Positions 23,451 through 33,601 are shown, numbered from the stretch's first letter. The stretch is DNA of 45,649 nucleotides from Bacteroidota bacterium (GCA_013289065.1 JABDAP010000007.1:1-45649); one strand, 5' to 3'. Notes: generated from the letters alone by a model not told the origin. Made by a program: numbers and translations.

Positions 23451-26234
23451 TCAATTACCCGCAGGTTTAGGGCCTTTATTAAAGTTCCATACAACAGATA
23501 ACATATAATACCGCTGAATGGTTGAGTAAGTATTTTGTGTGATGTAGTTAGTATTCGCAGTTCTGGTGAAACCGATATTTTTATTCAGGATATCATTCGC
23601 CGAGATCTTGATCACCATCGCATCTCCCTTTAATAATTTCTTTCCGAACCATCCGTTCCAGTAAATAACATTGTTGTTATTATCAAACACACTTGTTTTC
23701 TGGCGGAAGATAAAATCGCAGTCTGTATGCAGCTGTAATTTCCACGGAAAAAAGAAATCGAGATCGGGGCGGATATTGAATGTCCAGTAATGTGTCGACA
23801 CATTTTGCTGAATGGAGGAAGTACTGGTTGTGTACGTTAAATTGGCTGAGATACTGTTATCATAGAATTTTTCTATTTCCCTTCCTGCATACCCGTTGAT
23901 CGAGTAACTCTGGCTCCTGGTAACATTTGGTAAATTGTTTACCACGTTCACATAAGTAGAGTTATTAATATTGCCACCTATATCAGCACGGGCGCCGAAT
24001 AATTTAAACCCATAATCGATATAACCGTTAAGCGAATTATTGCCGTCAACATTGATGGATTGTGAAACCCTTCTTCCAAGCGAATCAACAAAATCTTTTG
24101 TGGCAAATGCATTATTGGTGGCGCTGTAATTCATTCCTAAGAAAATACTCCTTCCCGATAATGCCTTGAAATCATTAAAATTCAGATTGATGCTGTTGCG
24201 GAACGATGGCCTCAATGCTGCATTACCGATCACAATGTTCAAAGGGTCATCATTTGTTTTGATCGGTTGTATCTGTTGCAAAGATGGTTGTGAAGTTGAA
24301 CCGTTATAACTGATGAACAATCTCCGCTGACTGGTAAAAGAATAAGCGAAGTTGGCATTCGGGAACCAGTTTATAAAATCCCTTTTCGCGGTGATACTGC
24401 TTTTCAGATCCGTTTGTACGAAATTGGTATAACCGATATTGTTCCCGAAATTGAATGAGTATTTCTTCTTGATCAGCGAATAACTGGCGCCGCCTTTCTG
24501 TGTAAAAATATTGAACTGATAATTATTACTGTACACTGTATCCAGTACATCATAATGGCCGCCCGGGCTTTTATTATAGGAACTCCGGTTGGAAGTACTG
24601 TTGTTTACAGTTATACCATAATTAAGGATCAGTGATGAGATCTTGGAAAGCGGTTCCGTATAAGTGATCTTCGAATCAAATGCCAGCGCTTTATTATCCG
24701 ATGTTTTATATTGATCCGTTACCTGGTTCTGAATGGGAACATTGCTGTGCGCTGAATAGAAATAATTGTTTGCAAGTAAAAAACCTGATGCAATATTAGT
24801 GCTGTAATTCTCTTTTGCATTGATCGAGACCGTTCTTCCTTTTTTCTTTAATTTTTTGCGCCAGAGCAGGCTGCTGTTAAATGCATTTACATCACCTGTT
24901 GTTGAAACAACCCTGTTTCCCTGGTTAACAAGAGAGCTGTCGCTTGCCAATGCTTCTGTGGCATATGCATTGTAAGTAAGCTTGTGGTCAAAACTTCCAT
25001 CAGCCATGATCTTTAAGGAAGAAGTTGAATCGAAATCCATTTCATACACAGCGCTCGTTTTATTCCTGGTGATCTTATTGCTGAATGTTTGTTTCTGGCT
25101 GGTATAATATAAGGTATCAGGTAAAATATATTGTGTATTGGTATTGCTGGTTCCGTTTACGGTCAGATCCAGTATTTTATAGTTACCGTTTATGCTTTGT
25201 TTATCATCGTCCCATTTGTTATTGTAATGTACGCCGCCTGTCTGCACTTTTGGAAAGCCTTGCCCATTATAGCTTCCGCTCCAGCTTTCAAGGCCGTCGC
25301 TGTTGGAGGAGCCGTCAACAAATCCATTACCATTATCATCAAACTGGATATTGGTTGAGTTATCGCCGTAGCTTCTCTGATCCTGCCAGTTCAAACCGAT
25401 CTTGCCTGTGTTGGATGCTATTCCATAGAAAGAAAGCTTTTCTTTCTTCCTGAATTTATTGAACATCACCTGTTCATTATAAAATTGATTTGTTCCCGCA
25501 CTCCCATCTAATTTTCCAAAATAACCGTTCTTCTTATCGTCTTTTAATTTCAGGTTGATCGTTTTTGTTTTTTCACCGTCATCAATTCCGGTAAATGTTG
25601 CCTGGTCGCTTTTTTTATCAAATACCTGTACTTTATCAACCATATCCGCACGGATATTTTGCGTTACCAGCGTTGGGTCATCACCAAAAAATTCTTCTCC
25701 ATCCACTAAAACCTTTTGTACTTTTTGCCCCTGCGCTGTTATCTGGCCATTCTTATCAACCTGTATGCCCGGTAATTTTTTTAATAACTCTTCTACCGTT
25801 GCATTGGCCTGTACGTGAAAGCTATCCGCTTTGTATTCTGTTGTGTCGCCTTTTAATTTGATGGAGCCGATGCTTTGCTTTACCACTACTTCTTCCAGCA
25901 AATGCGCTTTGGTGATCATGGAAATGTTGCCGAGGTCAAGTGTATTATTTTCTGTGGTTGAAATGATATCGGTGTAATCGGCGTAGTTGGGATAAGAAGT
26001 AAGCAGCACAAATTTACCAGCAGGCAAACCGGTTATTTCAAAATGCCCTTTTACATCTGTCCTGATAAATTTTACCAATACAGAATCCTTTGCGCGCAAT
26101 ACAGAGATCACTGCATTGTGCAGGTTTTGTTTGTTAAGCGTATCGGTAATGGTTCCCTTGATGGAAGTTTGCTGGGCATGCGCAGAAGCAATTGCGCAGA
26201 TGCAAAATGCTGATACAACAGTTAGTTTTCTCAT
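23451..26234 (-). CDS. Outer-membrane beta-barrel protein, TonB-receptor-like (copy B)
   Basis: The 927-residue protein has a signal peptide (MRKLTVVSAFCICAIASAHA), a carboxypeptidase-regulatory-like beta domain (about 25-100), a short plug-like region with VLVDGEEFFGDDP near 178, and a long outer-membrane barrel of the OMP_b-brl_3 (PF14905) type. It lacks an obvious TonB box. The last residues end in alternating hydrophobic strands (RYYMLSVVWNF). Members of this group are predicted surface proteins of unknown substrate. The protein is clearly paralogous to the one at 27201-30002. It probably forms a unit with the GLPGLI gene downstream. Confidence 0.88.
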   Translation of the reverse strand: MRKLTVVSAFCICAIASAHAQQTSIKGTITDTLNKQNLHNAVISVLRAKDSVLVKFIRTDVKGHFEITGLPAGKFVLLTSYPNYADYTDIISTTENNTLDLGNISMITKAHLLEEVVVKQSIGSIKLKGDTTEYKADSFHVQANATVEELLKKLPGIQVDKNGQITAQGQKVQKVLVDGEEFFGDDPTLVTQNIRADMVDKVQVFDKKSDQATFTGIDDGEKTKTINLKLKDDKKNGYFGKLDGSAGTNQFYNEQVMFNKFRKKEKLSFYGIASNTGKIGLNWQDQRSYGDNSTNIQFDDNGNGFVDGSSNSDGLESWSGSYNGQGFPKVQTGGVHYNNKWDDDKQSINGNYKILDLTVNGTSNTNTQYILPDTLYYTSQKQTFSNKITRNKTSAVYEMDFDSTSSLKIMADGSFDHKLTYNAYATEALASDSSLVNQGNRVVSTTGDVNAFNSSLLWRKKLKKKGRTVSINAKENYSTNIASGFLLANNYFYSAHSNVPIQNQVTDQYKTSDNKALAFDSKITYTEPLSKISSLILNYGITVNNSTSNRSSYNKSPGGHYDVLDTVYSNNYQFNIFTQKGGASYSLIKKKYSFNFGNNIGYTNFVQTDLKSSITAKRDFINWFPNANFAYSFTSQRRLFISYNGSTSQPSLQQIQPIKTNDDPLNIVIGNAALRPSFRNSINLNFNDFKALSGRSIFLGMNYSATNNAFATKDFVDSLGRRVSQSINVDGNNSLNGYIDYGFKLFGARADIGGNINNSTYVNVVNNLPNVTRSQSYSINGYAGREIEKFYDNSISANLTYTTSTSSIQQNVSTHYWTFNIRPDLDFFFPWKLQLHTDCDFIFRQKTSVFDNNNNVIYWNGWFGKKLLKGDAMVIKISANDILNKNIGFTRTANTNYITQNTYSTIQRYYMLSVVWNFNKGPKPAGN

Positions 26235-26271
26235 TTCTTAACAGGGTTGATAAGCGTATGCGTTGAGGCTG

Positions 26272-26279
26272 CAAAATCA
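26272..26279 (-). promoter_or_regulatory. -7-like element upstream of OMP copy B
   Basis: On the minus strand this reads TGATTTTG, one base from TAnnTTTG, 37 bases before the ATG at 26234. The surrounding 179-base gap also contains TTTTAACATTAGTTTA, resembling CTTTAACATTAATTAA upstream of OMP copy A. Confidence 0.35.
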
Positions 26280-26413
26280 TTTAATTGCATTAACTCAGCT
26301 AACATACCGGTGTAAACTAATGTTAAAAAAAATTGTTATCTATTCATGCATAGTTAGTGATCCGTGTAATCATTTTTAATTGGGGGTTAAAAAATTATTA
26401 CAAAACCGTGTTA

Positions 26414-27169
26414 CTAAATTGTTATCTGCCATATAAGCCTGTCGTTTCTTCCGCGGCTCTTGATCAATGTTTTCAATTGTTCTTTCAGTTGTGAATTCGT
26501 AACCGGTTTTCCTTTTTTTGGTGCGGCCAGGTCCGTATCTTTTACTTCAACCAGTTCCAGTTTTGTTGCATACCAGGTGGTGTGCAGTTTGGGTATGGCA
26601 ATACCAAGTATCATTCCCGGCAAACCGTTAAAACCTTCGGGGCCGCTCGTGCATAATATCTGTTCGGTAAAAAAAGCTACTACGAAAACTGAATCCATAA
26701 TTACAGTTGTTGCTTTACGGCACTCAAGCCCGGCAAGGGTTCGCGTATCATTGGATATTTTCCAGACCGCTGTTTTCAAACTATCCTGTATCAAATAAGT
26801 ATTCTCAAAAACATTTTTTTGTGTAATGGTGGTTTGTTTAGACAGGTCGTTGAATACGATATTATCATTCGCCTGCCCGTTAACCCAATCCGGCGGCCTT
26901 TGTGTAACGGTTATTTCGCGGCCGGGTTTGTATAAACTTTTATCGCCATTGAAATACAGGTCAAAATAACTGCTGCCGGTTTTCGGCATTGTTTTCTTAA
27001 AAGCATCTGCCCATACAGTATTATCGCTGCCTGCAAAATTTTCCTCTACTATCTTAAATACATTTACCTGTTTTTCAAATTCTATTTTTCCTTTGGTAAT
27101 ATAGGTTTGCTGTGCCTGCACGGTAAGTGCAAAAACAACAGCGAAAAAAATAAATGGATAACGTTTCAT
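26414..27169 (-). CDS. GLPGLI family protein (copy A)
   Basis: The 251-residue protein has a signal peptide (MKRYPFIFFAVVFALTVQAQ) and the family motif FNGLPGMILGIAIP near 185. It shares the blocks KGKIEFEKQ, LIQDSLKTAVWKI and GLECRKATTVIMDS with copy B, plus TWYATKLE after the motif. The C-terminal end (RGRNDRLIWQITI) differs from copy B. Together with the barrel gene at 27201-30002, which ends 31 bases upstream, it forms the first of two tandem modules. Function unknown. Confidence 0.88.
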   Translation of the reverse strand: MKRYPFIFFAVVFALTVQAQQTYITKGKIEFEKQVNVFKIVEENFAGSDNTVWADAFKKTMPKTGSSYFDLYFNGDKSLYKPGREITVTQRPPDWVNGQANDNIVFNDLSKQTTITQKNVFENTYLIQDSLKTAVWKISNDTRTLAGLECRKATTVIMDSVFVVAFFTEQILCTSGPEGFNGLPGMILGIAIPKLHTTWYATKLELVEVKDTDLAAPKKGKPVTNSQLKEQLKTLIKSRGRNDRLIWQITI

Positions 27170-27200
27170 AAAATATTTTTTTATCGTAATGATTTTTATT

Positions 27201-30002
27201 TTACCTGGCTATCATAACCGGCCCGCCGCTTGGTGCTGCTGCACCATTCTTTGTAAAGTTCCATATCAGCGATACCAGGAAATACCTGTGTAATGTTTCA
27301 TAAGTTGTTTCTGTTACGGTGGTGGTGCCTGTATTCCTGTTCACGCCTTTATTCTGGTCAAGGATATCAAAGGCGGAGAAACGGATCTCGCTTTTTTTAT
27401 CCTTCGATATTTTCTTTGCGATATAAGCATCCCAGTTGATCACATCGGTATTGGTAGGGAACACCGGTGTTTTCTGGCGGAAGCTGGCCGACACCGATTG
27501 CGATATTTCAAATCCACCAGGCAACTGTACGTTAAATCCCATGTAACTATTGATGCTCCAGTAATTATTATTTACATCAGGGCGTATAGATGAATAGGAG
27601 GTATTATAACTGAAGCTGTTACCTGTATACAGGTCAAACGAATTTTCCTTGAATTTTGAAAAACCCATACTGATGCTATGGTTACCGCTATGGCTCTCAT
27701 TCGGTTTTCCATTTACAAAACTACTGCTCACACTTTCATAAAACGAATACGAAGTATTGAAGTTGATACCGTTCCAGATCTTTGCCAGCTTCTGGTTGTA
27801 ACCGATTCTTCCGCGGTAACTGTAATTACCGTTCATGTTTACATATTGTGTGCGCGTTTTGCCAATGCTGTCCGTAGTGATATTACTCTGGATCGCGTTT
27901 GAAGTGATGCTATAACTTCCGTTCATATTAATGCCTCGTTCTCTTAATACCTTATAATCGTTATAGCTGAAATTGATATTATGCGTGAACTGCTGTTTCA
28001 GGTCGGGGTTTCCTACCTGTATGTTCAATGGATTGGTATTGTCTGCAACGGGTTGCAACTGTTGGATAGTGGGTTGTCTTGTATTTCCGTTATAGTTGAT
28101 ATTCAACCTGCGGTTACTGTTGAATTTATACACCAGGCTCGCGCGCGGAAAGAAATTATTATACGCATATTTCAGTGTAGAATCTTTGATCAGATCTTTC
28201 TGCTGGATATCACTGCGTGCAATATCGCCACCCGCAGAGAGGGTCATCTTTTTTGTATTGTAACGCAACATGGTACCGGCCGAATTGCTTAATACATCAT
28301 ACGCAAAATCATTGCTGAATAATTTATTGAGATTTGAATATTTACCACCGGCTGCTTTATCGTACGACAATACACCGGATTCGGTATTTGTTTTACCCAA
28401 ACCATAATTCAGTTCGATCGTTAATAATTTAGTGATCGCTTCTGTGTAAGAAAGTTTTCCGCTTACCGCATGATAAATGCTGCTGTTCAGTTTTTCCTGG
28501 TCGGTTGTATCTGCACTGAACGGGAGAGAAGTCTTATCATAATAACTGTTCACCGAATACAGGAAACCATCAGTATGATTTTCTTTGTAACGCTGGTCTA
28601 TGTTCAACGAAAGTGTCCTGCCCGGTTTTTTAAATTTCTTTCTCAACAGCAATGTCGTATTTACTGCCTGGTCATTCCCGATCGATGAAGTAGTACGGTT
28701 ACTCCTGTTAACCGGGTTGCTCAATGCATTCAATGCTTCACTGCTGAAAATAGAATGTGTTTCCGTATGGCCCTTGTATCCGCTCAGCGTGAGCTTTGCA
28801 GAAAAAGAACTGTCGAACGCCCAATCATATGTACCATTTAAAGAGTTCCTGTATTTATCTGTGTAGGTAGAACTGGTTTGATTATTAAAGAAAAGCGTAT
28901 CAGGTAAAATAGATTGCGATACCGTTCTGCCCGTTCCTTCTGTTATGATCTTTCCGTATTTATAACTGCCATTGAGGTTTTTCCTGTCCTCATCAAATTT
29001 ATTTCCGTAGTTAACTCCTGCACTCCAGCTTTTTGGAATGCCCTGGCCATAAATACTGCTGAAATCATCATAACCGCCAAGGCCGATCACGGAACTTCCA
29101 TCATCCATAACAAATGTGGTGGTATTGTTGTCGCCGTATTTGCTTGCTTCATCCCAGCCCAGACCTGTTTTGCCGGTGCTGCTCATAATGCCGTAAAATG
29201 AAAACCTTCTTTTTCCTTTAAATGCATTTGCCATTAAGCTGTTGTTCCATTTATCATCGGGGCCTGCGCCTGCTTCCAGTTTGCCAAATACGCCATGCTT
29301 ACGGTCTTCTTTCAATTTCAGGTTCAGCGTTTTTGTTTTGGTGCCGTCATCGATGCCGGTAAAAGTTGACTGGTCGCTTTTTTTATCAAATACCTGGAAC
29401 TTATCAATGGCAGCAGCATCAAGGTTCTTGGTGGCAACTGTTGGGTCGTCGCCAAAAAATTCTTCGCCATCTACCAAAACCTTTTCTATTTTTTCTCCCT
29501 GGGCGGTAATGTTGCCGTCTTTATCAACCTGAAAGCCGGGAACTTTGCGCAACATTTCTTCCACGCTTGCACCTGGGCGAACTTTAAAACTATCGGCCTT
29601 GTATTCGATCGTATCGCCTTTCAGCCTGATCGATGCGATCTGCTGCCGCACAACCACATCTTCCAGTAAGTGTGCTTTGGTGATCATTCCGATCTTACCT
29701 AATGGGATCAGTGGTTTATCGGTAACCGAGACCTCATCAACATAATCTGCATATCCCGGATAGGTGATCACTACTTTGAATTTGCCTGCCATTAAATTCT
29801 TTACTTCAAAATTGCCCTGAGCATCGGCGCGCGTAAATTTATAAAGGGTAGAATCTTTTCTGAGAAGGCTGATCAATGCATGTTCAAGATTTTGCTTGCT
29901 TGCGGTATCACTTACGTTACCTTTAAGAGCAGATTGCTGCGCATGTGTGGCAGAAACGGCAATTAATAACATAATTGCCATTGATGATAGGATCTTCTTC
30001 AT
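27201..30002 (-). CDS. Outer-membrane beta-barrel protein, TonB-receptor-like (copy A)
   Basis: The 933-residue protein has the same architecture as the 23451-26234 product: signal peptide ending at THAQ, carboxypeptidase-regulatory-like domain, the VLVDGEEFFGDDP plug region and a PF14905-type barrel. Many blocks are identical between the copies (for example VDGEEFFGDDP and TFTGIDDG), while the barrel loops differ widely, as expected for surface-exposed parts after duplication. The start at 30002 faces glgB across a 126-base divergent region that contains the words AACATTAATTAACAAC on the minus strand. Ligand and transport role are unknown. Confidence 0.88.
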   Translation of the reverse strand: MKKILSSMAIMLLIAVSATHAQQSALKGNVSDTASKQNLEHALISLLRKDSTLYKFTRADAQGNFEVKNLMAGKFKVVITYPGYADYVDEVSVTDKPLIPLGKIGMITKAHLLEDVVVRQQIASIRLKGDTIEYKADSFKVRPGASVEEMLRKVPGFQVDKDGNITAQGEKIEKVLVDGEEFFGDDPTVATKNLDAAAIDKFQVFDKKSDQSTFTGIDDGTKTKTLNLKLKEDRKHGVFGKLEAGAGPDDKWNNSLMANAFKGKRRFSFYGIMSSTGKTGLGWDEASKYGDNNTTTFVMDDGSSVIGLGGYDDFSSIYGQGIPKSWSAGVNYGNKFDEDRKNLNGSYKYGKIITEGTGRTVSQSILPDTLFFNNQTSSTYTDKYRNSLNGTYDWAFDSSFSAKLTLSGYKGHTETHSIFSSEALNALSNPVNRSNRTTSSIGNDQAVNTTLLLRKKFKKPGRTLSLNIDQRYKENHTDGFLYSVNSYYDKTSLPFSADTTDQEKLNSSIYHAVSGKLSYTEAITKLLTIELNYGLGKTNTESGVLSYDKAAGGKYSNLNKLFSNDFAYDVLSNSAGTMLRYNTKKMTLSAGGDIARSDIQQKDLIKDSTLKYAYNNFFPRASLVYKFNSNRRLNINYNGNTRQPTIQQLQPVADNTNPLNIQVGNPDLKQQFTHNINFSYNDYKVLRERGINMNGSYSITSNAIQSNITTDSIGKTRTQYVNMNGNYSYRGRIGYNQKLAKIWNGINFNTSYSFYESVSSSFVNGKPNESHSGNHSISMGFSKFKENSFDLYTGNSFSYNTSYSSIRPDVNNNYWSINSYMGFNVQLPGGFEISQSVSASFRQKTPVFPTNTDVINWDAYIAKKISKDKKSEIRFSAFDILDQNKGVNRNTGTTTVTETTYETLHRYFLVSLIWNFTKNGAAAPSGGPVMIAR

Positions 30003-30128
30003 GTGAGCAGCAGTTCAGGGTTAAGGTAAGGATGCAGTTGCCTGTAAATTCCATAAATTATCTTAATAACTAATAATTTAGTTGTTAATTAATGTTAAAG
30101 AAATTTATTATTTGATAATCACCGATTT

Positions 30129-32171
30129 ATGCCAGCAAAAACGAATAACGCTTCATCAAAACCATCGGATCAAAACAAACAGGTTATTGCTACAGGAGAG
30201 AAAGATGGTGCAAAGGTTGGAAAAACCGCAGCGAAAAAATATGAAGAGATCCATTTCGTAGATAAGCGGCAAGCCGTTTGGAACTACTCATTGTTTTCTG
30301 ATGCCGACATAAAAAATTTTCAGCAGGGAACGCATTACAGCCTGTATAAACTGTTTGGCAACACACAATTAGATGTGCTTGATACGCCGGGCACTTATTT
30401 TTCCGTATGGGCGCCCAATGCCACTTTTGTTTCGGTGGTGGGTTATTTTAATGAATGGAACAAGGAATCGCATCCATTATATGTGCGGCAGGATAATTCG
30501 GGGATCTGGGAGGGATTTATTCCGGGTGTAAACCAGGGCGAAGCATATAAATATCATATTCATGGTTTTAAAGGGATCAAATTAGATAAGGGCGATCCCT
30601 TTGCGCATTTCTGGGAGAAACGCCCGTTCACCGCATCCATTACCTGGCAAACAGATTACGAATGGAAAGATGCGCAGTGGATGAAAGAACGGAAAAAACA
30701 CAATGCACTCACTTCACCTTATTCTGTGTATGAAGTTCACCTCGCCAGCTGGATGCGGCCCGATAAAAACAATGAAGAAGTTTATAATACTTACGAACAG
30801 ATCACTGCACGCCTGGTTCCTTATGTAAAAGAAATGGGTTTTACGCATGTTGAATTCATGCCCGTGATGGAACACCCGTTCGATGGCAGCTGGGGTTACC
30901 AGGGCACCGGTTATTTTGCACCCACTTCGCGTTTTGGTACGCCGCAGGAATATGCCGCGATGGTAGATGCATTTCATCAGGCGGGTATTGGTGTGATCTT
31001 AGATTGGGTGCCTTCCCATTTTCCGTATGATGCGCATGGATTATTTATGTTCGATGGCACACATACTTATGAGTATGCCGATATGCGCAAAGGGTATCAC
31101 CCCGACTGGAACTCATACATCTTTAATTATAAAAGAGGCGAAGTAAAATCTTTCCTCATCAGCAGCGCACGTTTCTGGTGCGATCAGTTTCATACCGATG
31201 GCATCCGTGTAGATGCGGTGAGCTCCATGCTGCGGCTGGATTACAGCCGTACGGCAAGCCAGTGGGAACCGAATGAATACGGCGGCAACGGAAATTTAGA
31301 AGCGATCGCATTCATCAAAGACCTCAATGAAACACTATACCGCGATTTTCCGGATATACAAACCATTGCAGAAGAAGCAACCGACTGGCCAAAAATAAGC
31401 CGCCCCACTTTTGAAGACGGTTTAGGGTTTGGTATGAAATGGATGATGGGATGGATGCATGATACGCTCGATTATTTTAAAATGGATCCGCTCTTCCGCC
31501 AGTTTCACCAGGATAAATTTTCATTCAGCATGATGTATTTCTATGATGAAAATTTTATGCTGCCGCTCAGCCATGATGAAGTGGTACACGGCAAGAGCCC
31601 GATGCTATACAAAATGCCCGGCGATGAATGGCAGAAGTTCGCCAACCTGCGTGTATTGTACACTTACATGTTCACGCACCCCGGCGCAAAACTGTTATTT
31701 ATGGGCGATGAATTTGGCGTAACCGCTGAATGGAACTATAAAAGCGAACTGCAATGGGAACTGTTACAATATCCCGGCCATGCAGGAATGAAATACTGCA
31801 TCCAAAAATTAAATGCACTCTACCGTTCAGAACCCACATTGTATGAAAGACAATTTGAACCGGGTTGTTTTGAATGGGTTGACCTGAACCACCGCAGCGA
31901 ATCTGTTTTGGTATATGCACGGAAAGGAAAAAAAGAAAAAGATGATATCCTCATCATCTTAAACGTAACACCCGTAGTGCGACACGACTGGGAAATATAT
32001 GTGCACGGCAAAGGCAAGTGGGCCGAAATATTTAACAGCGATAGCAAAGAGTTCTGGGGAACGGGTGATGTATACAATCCCGATGTGCAAAGTGAGTTAG
32101 TAGACAAACCCTCGAAATGTTATAAGATAAAAGTGAATTTGCCGGCTTTGGGAGCGGTGGTTTTGAAATAG
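30129..32171 (+). CDS. glgB: 1,4-alpha-glucan branching enzyme
   Basis: The 680-residue GH13 enzyme introduces alpha-1,6 branches in glycogen. After a lysine-rich disordered N-terminus of about 40 residues comes a CBM48 domain (SVWAPNATFVSVVGYFNEWN, near 92-111), then the TIM barrel. The catalytic nucleophile is Asp362 in DGIRVDAVSSML, the acid/base Glu lies in IAEEATDW (415-416) and the third acidic residue is Asp483 in LSHDEVVHGK. HPFDGSWGYQGTGYFAPTSR is characteristic of GlgB rather than GlgX. It completes the glycogen set with glgA and glgC, but is separated from them by the OMP/GLPGLI block. Confidence 0.96.
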   Translation: MPAKTNNASSKPSDQNKQVIATGEKDGAKVGKTAAKKYEEIHFVDKRQAVWNYSLFSDADIKNFQQGTHYSLYKLFGNTQLDVLDTPGTYFSVWAPNATFVSVVGYFNEWNKESHPLYVRQDNSGIWEGFIPGVNQGEAYKYHIHGFKGIKLDKGDPFAHFWEKRPFTASITWQTDYEWKDAQWMKERKKHNALTSPYSVYEVHLASWMRPDKNNEEVYNTYEQITARLVPYVKEMGFTHVEFMPVMEHPFDGSWGYQGTGYFAPTSRFGTPQEYAAMVDAFHQAGIGVILDWVPSHFPYDAHGLFMFDGTHTYEYADMRKGYHPDWNSYIFNYKRGEVKSFLISSARFWCDQFHTDGIRVDAVSSMLRLDYSRTASQWEPNEYGGNGNLEAIAFIKDLNETLYRDFPDIQTIAEEATDWPKISRPTFEDGLGFGMKWMMGWMHDTLDYFKMDPLFRQFHQDKFSFSMMYFYDENFMLPLSHDEVVHGKSPMLYKMPGDEWQKFANLRVLYTYMFTHPGAKLLFMGDEFGVTAEWNYKSELQWELLQYPGHAGMKYCIQKLNALYRSEPTLYERQFEPGCFEWVDLNHRSESVLVYARKGKKEKDDILIILNVTPVVRHDWEIYVHGKGKWAEIFNSDSKEFWGTGDVYNPDVQSELVDKPSKCYKIKVNLPALGAVVLK

Positions 32172-32262
32172 ACTGGAGTGAGAAGTCTGGAGTCTGGAAT
32201 GGTGTTACAACAAACTAAATAAATTTTCCCGCATAAATCTCAGCAACCCTTCGCGTGCTTTG

Positions 32263-32333
32263 CGCGTATTCCTTTGCGTACTCTGCGGTTAATAGCTTCA
32301 ATTATAACCGCAGAGTACGCAAAGGAATACGCG
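32263..32333 (+). repeat. Conserved-loop hairpin, copy 1 (29-bp perfect stem)
   Basis: Arms 32263-32291 and 32305-32333 are perfectly complementary over 29 bp. The stem contains CTTTGCGTACTCTGCGGTTA and the 13-base loop is ATAGCTTCAATTA. Two more copies, with nearly the same stem and loop, are at 36277-36336 (same orientation) and 39869-39922 (inverted). It occupies most of the 204-base gap between glgB and the acyltransferase; the rest holds nothing recognised. Confidence 0.85.
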
Positions 32334-32375
32334 TAGATATTTCAAAGTATTTTAATAGCACAAACATTAATCATA

Positions 32376-33476
32376 ATGCGATCATATTTTTCTTCACTGC
32401 CCGGCAAAGAACGTTTCCCTGCATTAACAGGCATACGCGCAATGGGTGCGGCCGGCGTTTTTTTTATTCATCTTCCTTTTGAATTCGGGTTTAGTTTATT
32501 GATAGATGTGATGGCGTTTTTTTTTGTACTCAGCGGTTTCCTTATTGTATACCTGTATTATGAGAACACAGAAATAAGACACGGCAATTATCGTAAGTAT
32601 TTTGTGAACAGGTTTGCGCGTATCTATCCCGTTTATTTTTTACTGGTTACCATTGCCATATTATTCCGTCATGATTTCAGGCCGGTTTTCCTGTTAAAGA
32701 ATTATACGCTTACGCATGGCTTATTCAATGTTATCAGCGACAGGGCCATACAGCCAAGCTGGTCGGTAACTACAGAAGAATGTTTTTATTTACTGGCGCC
32801 GCTGACCATGCTGCTGATAAGGAAATTTAATTTTCTTGTTGCCCTCTCGTTTGGTGCAGCAATGCTTGGTATGGCTCTATGCATTTCTTTTTTGCCCATT
32901 TCATTTTTGCATACACCACATTTTGTTTTTACGATCACTTTTTTCGGCCATTTCTTTGAATTCTTCTGTGGAATATTTCTCGCGCTCGTGATCCTGAAAA
33001 AACAAAAGACCGGTGAATTGACTTTAACAGGAAAAAAATTTACAGTGCTCGGAAGCATAGGTATCATTATAACCATTGGTGTATTAATGATCAGTGATAA
33101 TATGAACGATCCAAAAAGGCCATTCGAGTTTCTCCTGATCAATAATTTTATTCTTCCCATGCCCATCGCTATCCTGTATTATGGCTTGATCTGTGAGAAA
33201 AGTAATTTGTCTGCGGTTCTTTCGTTCCGGTTGATCAGAATACTTGGGCGCACATCCTATTCATTTTACCTGGTGCACATGATGGTGATAGAATCCATAG
33301 CCGCCCCTTTTATCGCCCCCTATTTTATACGGAACCATAATCTGTATGTGCTGGCCGTATTCATCTTAACACAACTGATCGCATACTTCCTTTTTATTTT
33401 TTATGAAGAACCGTTCAATATCCTCATCAGGAAACGCAATGGCCGCCGCACTTCAGAAAGCATTATGTTGAAGTGA
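32376..33476 (+). CDS. Acyltransferase 3 family membrane protein
   Basis: The 366-residue, multi-helix protein belongs to the acyltransferase 3 (OafA/YrhL) family, which adds acyl groups such as acetyl to exported sugars or other envelope molecules. The N-terminal FPALTGIRAMGAAGVFFIHL contains the conserved R and catalytic H pattern of the family, and RFARIYPVYFLL follows near 88. The PSWSVTTEECFYLL stretch is also typical. The substrate is unknown; no clear partner gene is adjacent. It is preceded by a conserved hairpin and AGTATTTTAATAGC. Confidence 0.86.
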   Translation: MRSYFSSLPGKERFPALTGIRAMGAAGVFFIHLPFEFGFSLLIDVMAFFFVLSGFLIVYLYYENTEIRHGNYRKYFVNRFARIYPVYFLLVTIAILFRHDFRPVFLLKNYTLTHGLFNVISDRAIQPSWSVTTEECFYLLAPLTMLLIRKFNFLVALSFGAAMLGMALCISFLPISFLHTPHFVFTITFFGHFFEFFCGIFLALVILKKQKTGELTLTGKKFTVLGSIGIIITIGVLMISDNMNDPKRPFEFLLINNFILPMPIAILYYGLICEKSNLSAVLSFRLIRILGRTSYSFYLVHMMVIESIAAPFIAPYFIRNHNLYVLAVFILTQLIAYFLFIFYEEPFNILIRKRNGRRTSESIMLK

Positions 33477-33601
33477 CCATGCGGCTTTAACACGCAGTTG
33501 TTTTTTTGTTAAAAGTAAAAACGCCGCTGTTTCTGAAAAAAGAGAATAAGTAGTTTTAAATCTGTTAGTGGTTTTCATTTCCCAACTTTAAAAACCGCCT
33601 C

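Noticed and set aside
22691..30002. SusC/SusD-type polysaccharide utilisation locus
   Set aside because: No SusD-like lipoprotein, glycoside hydrolase or sensor lies next to the barrels, and they are of the PF14905 type and not typical SusC.
32255..32482. Open frame through the hairpin upstream of the acyltransferase
   Set aside because: It is read from repeat DNA in a frame different from the acyltransferase; the same words give similar false frames at 36284-36484.
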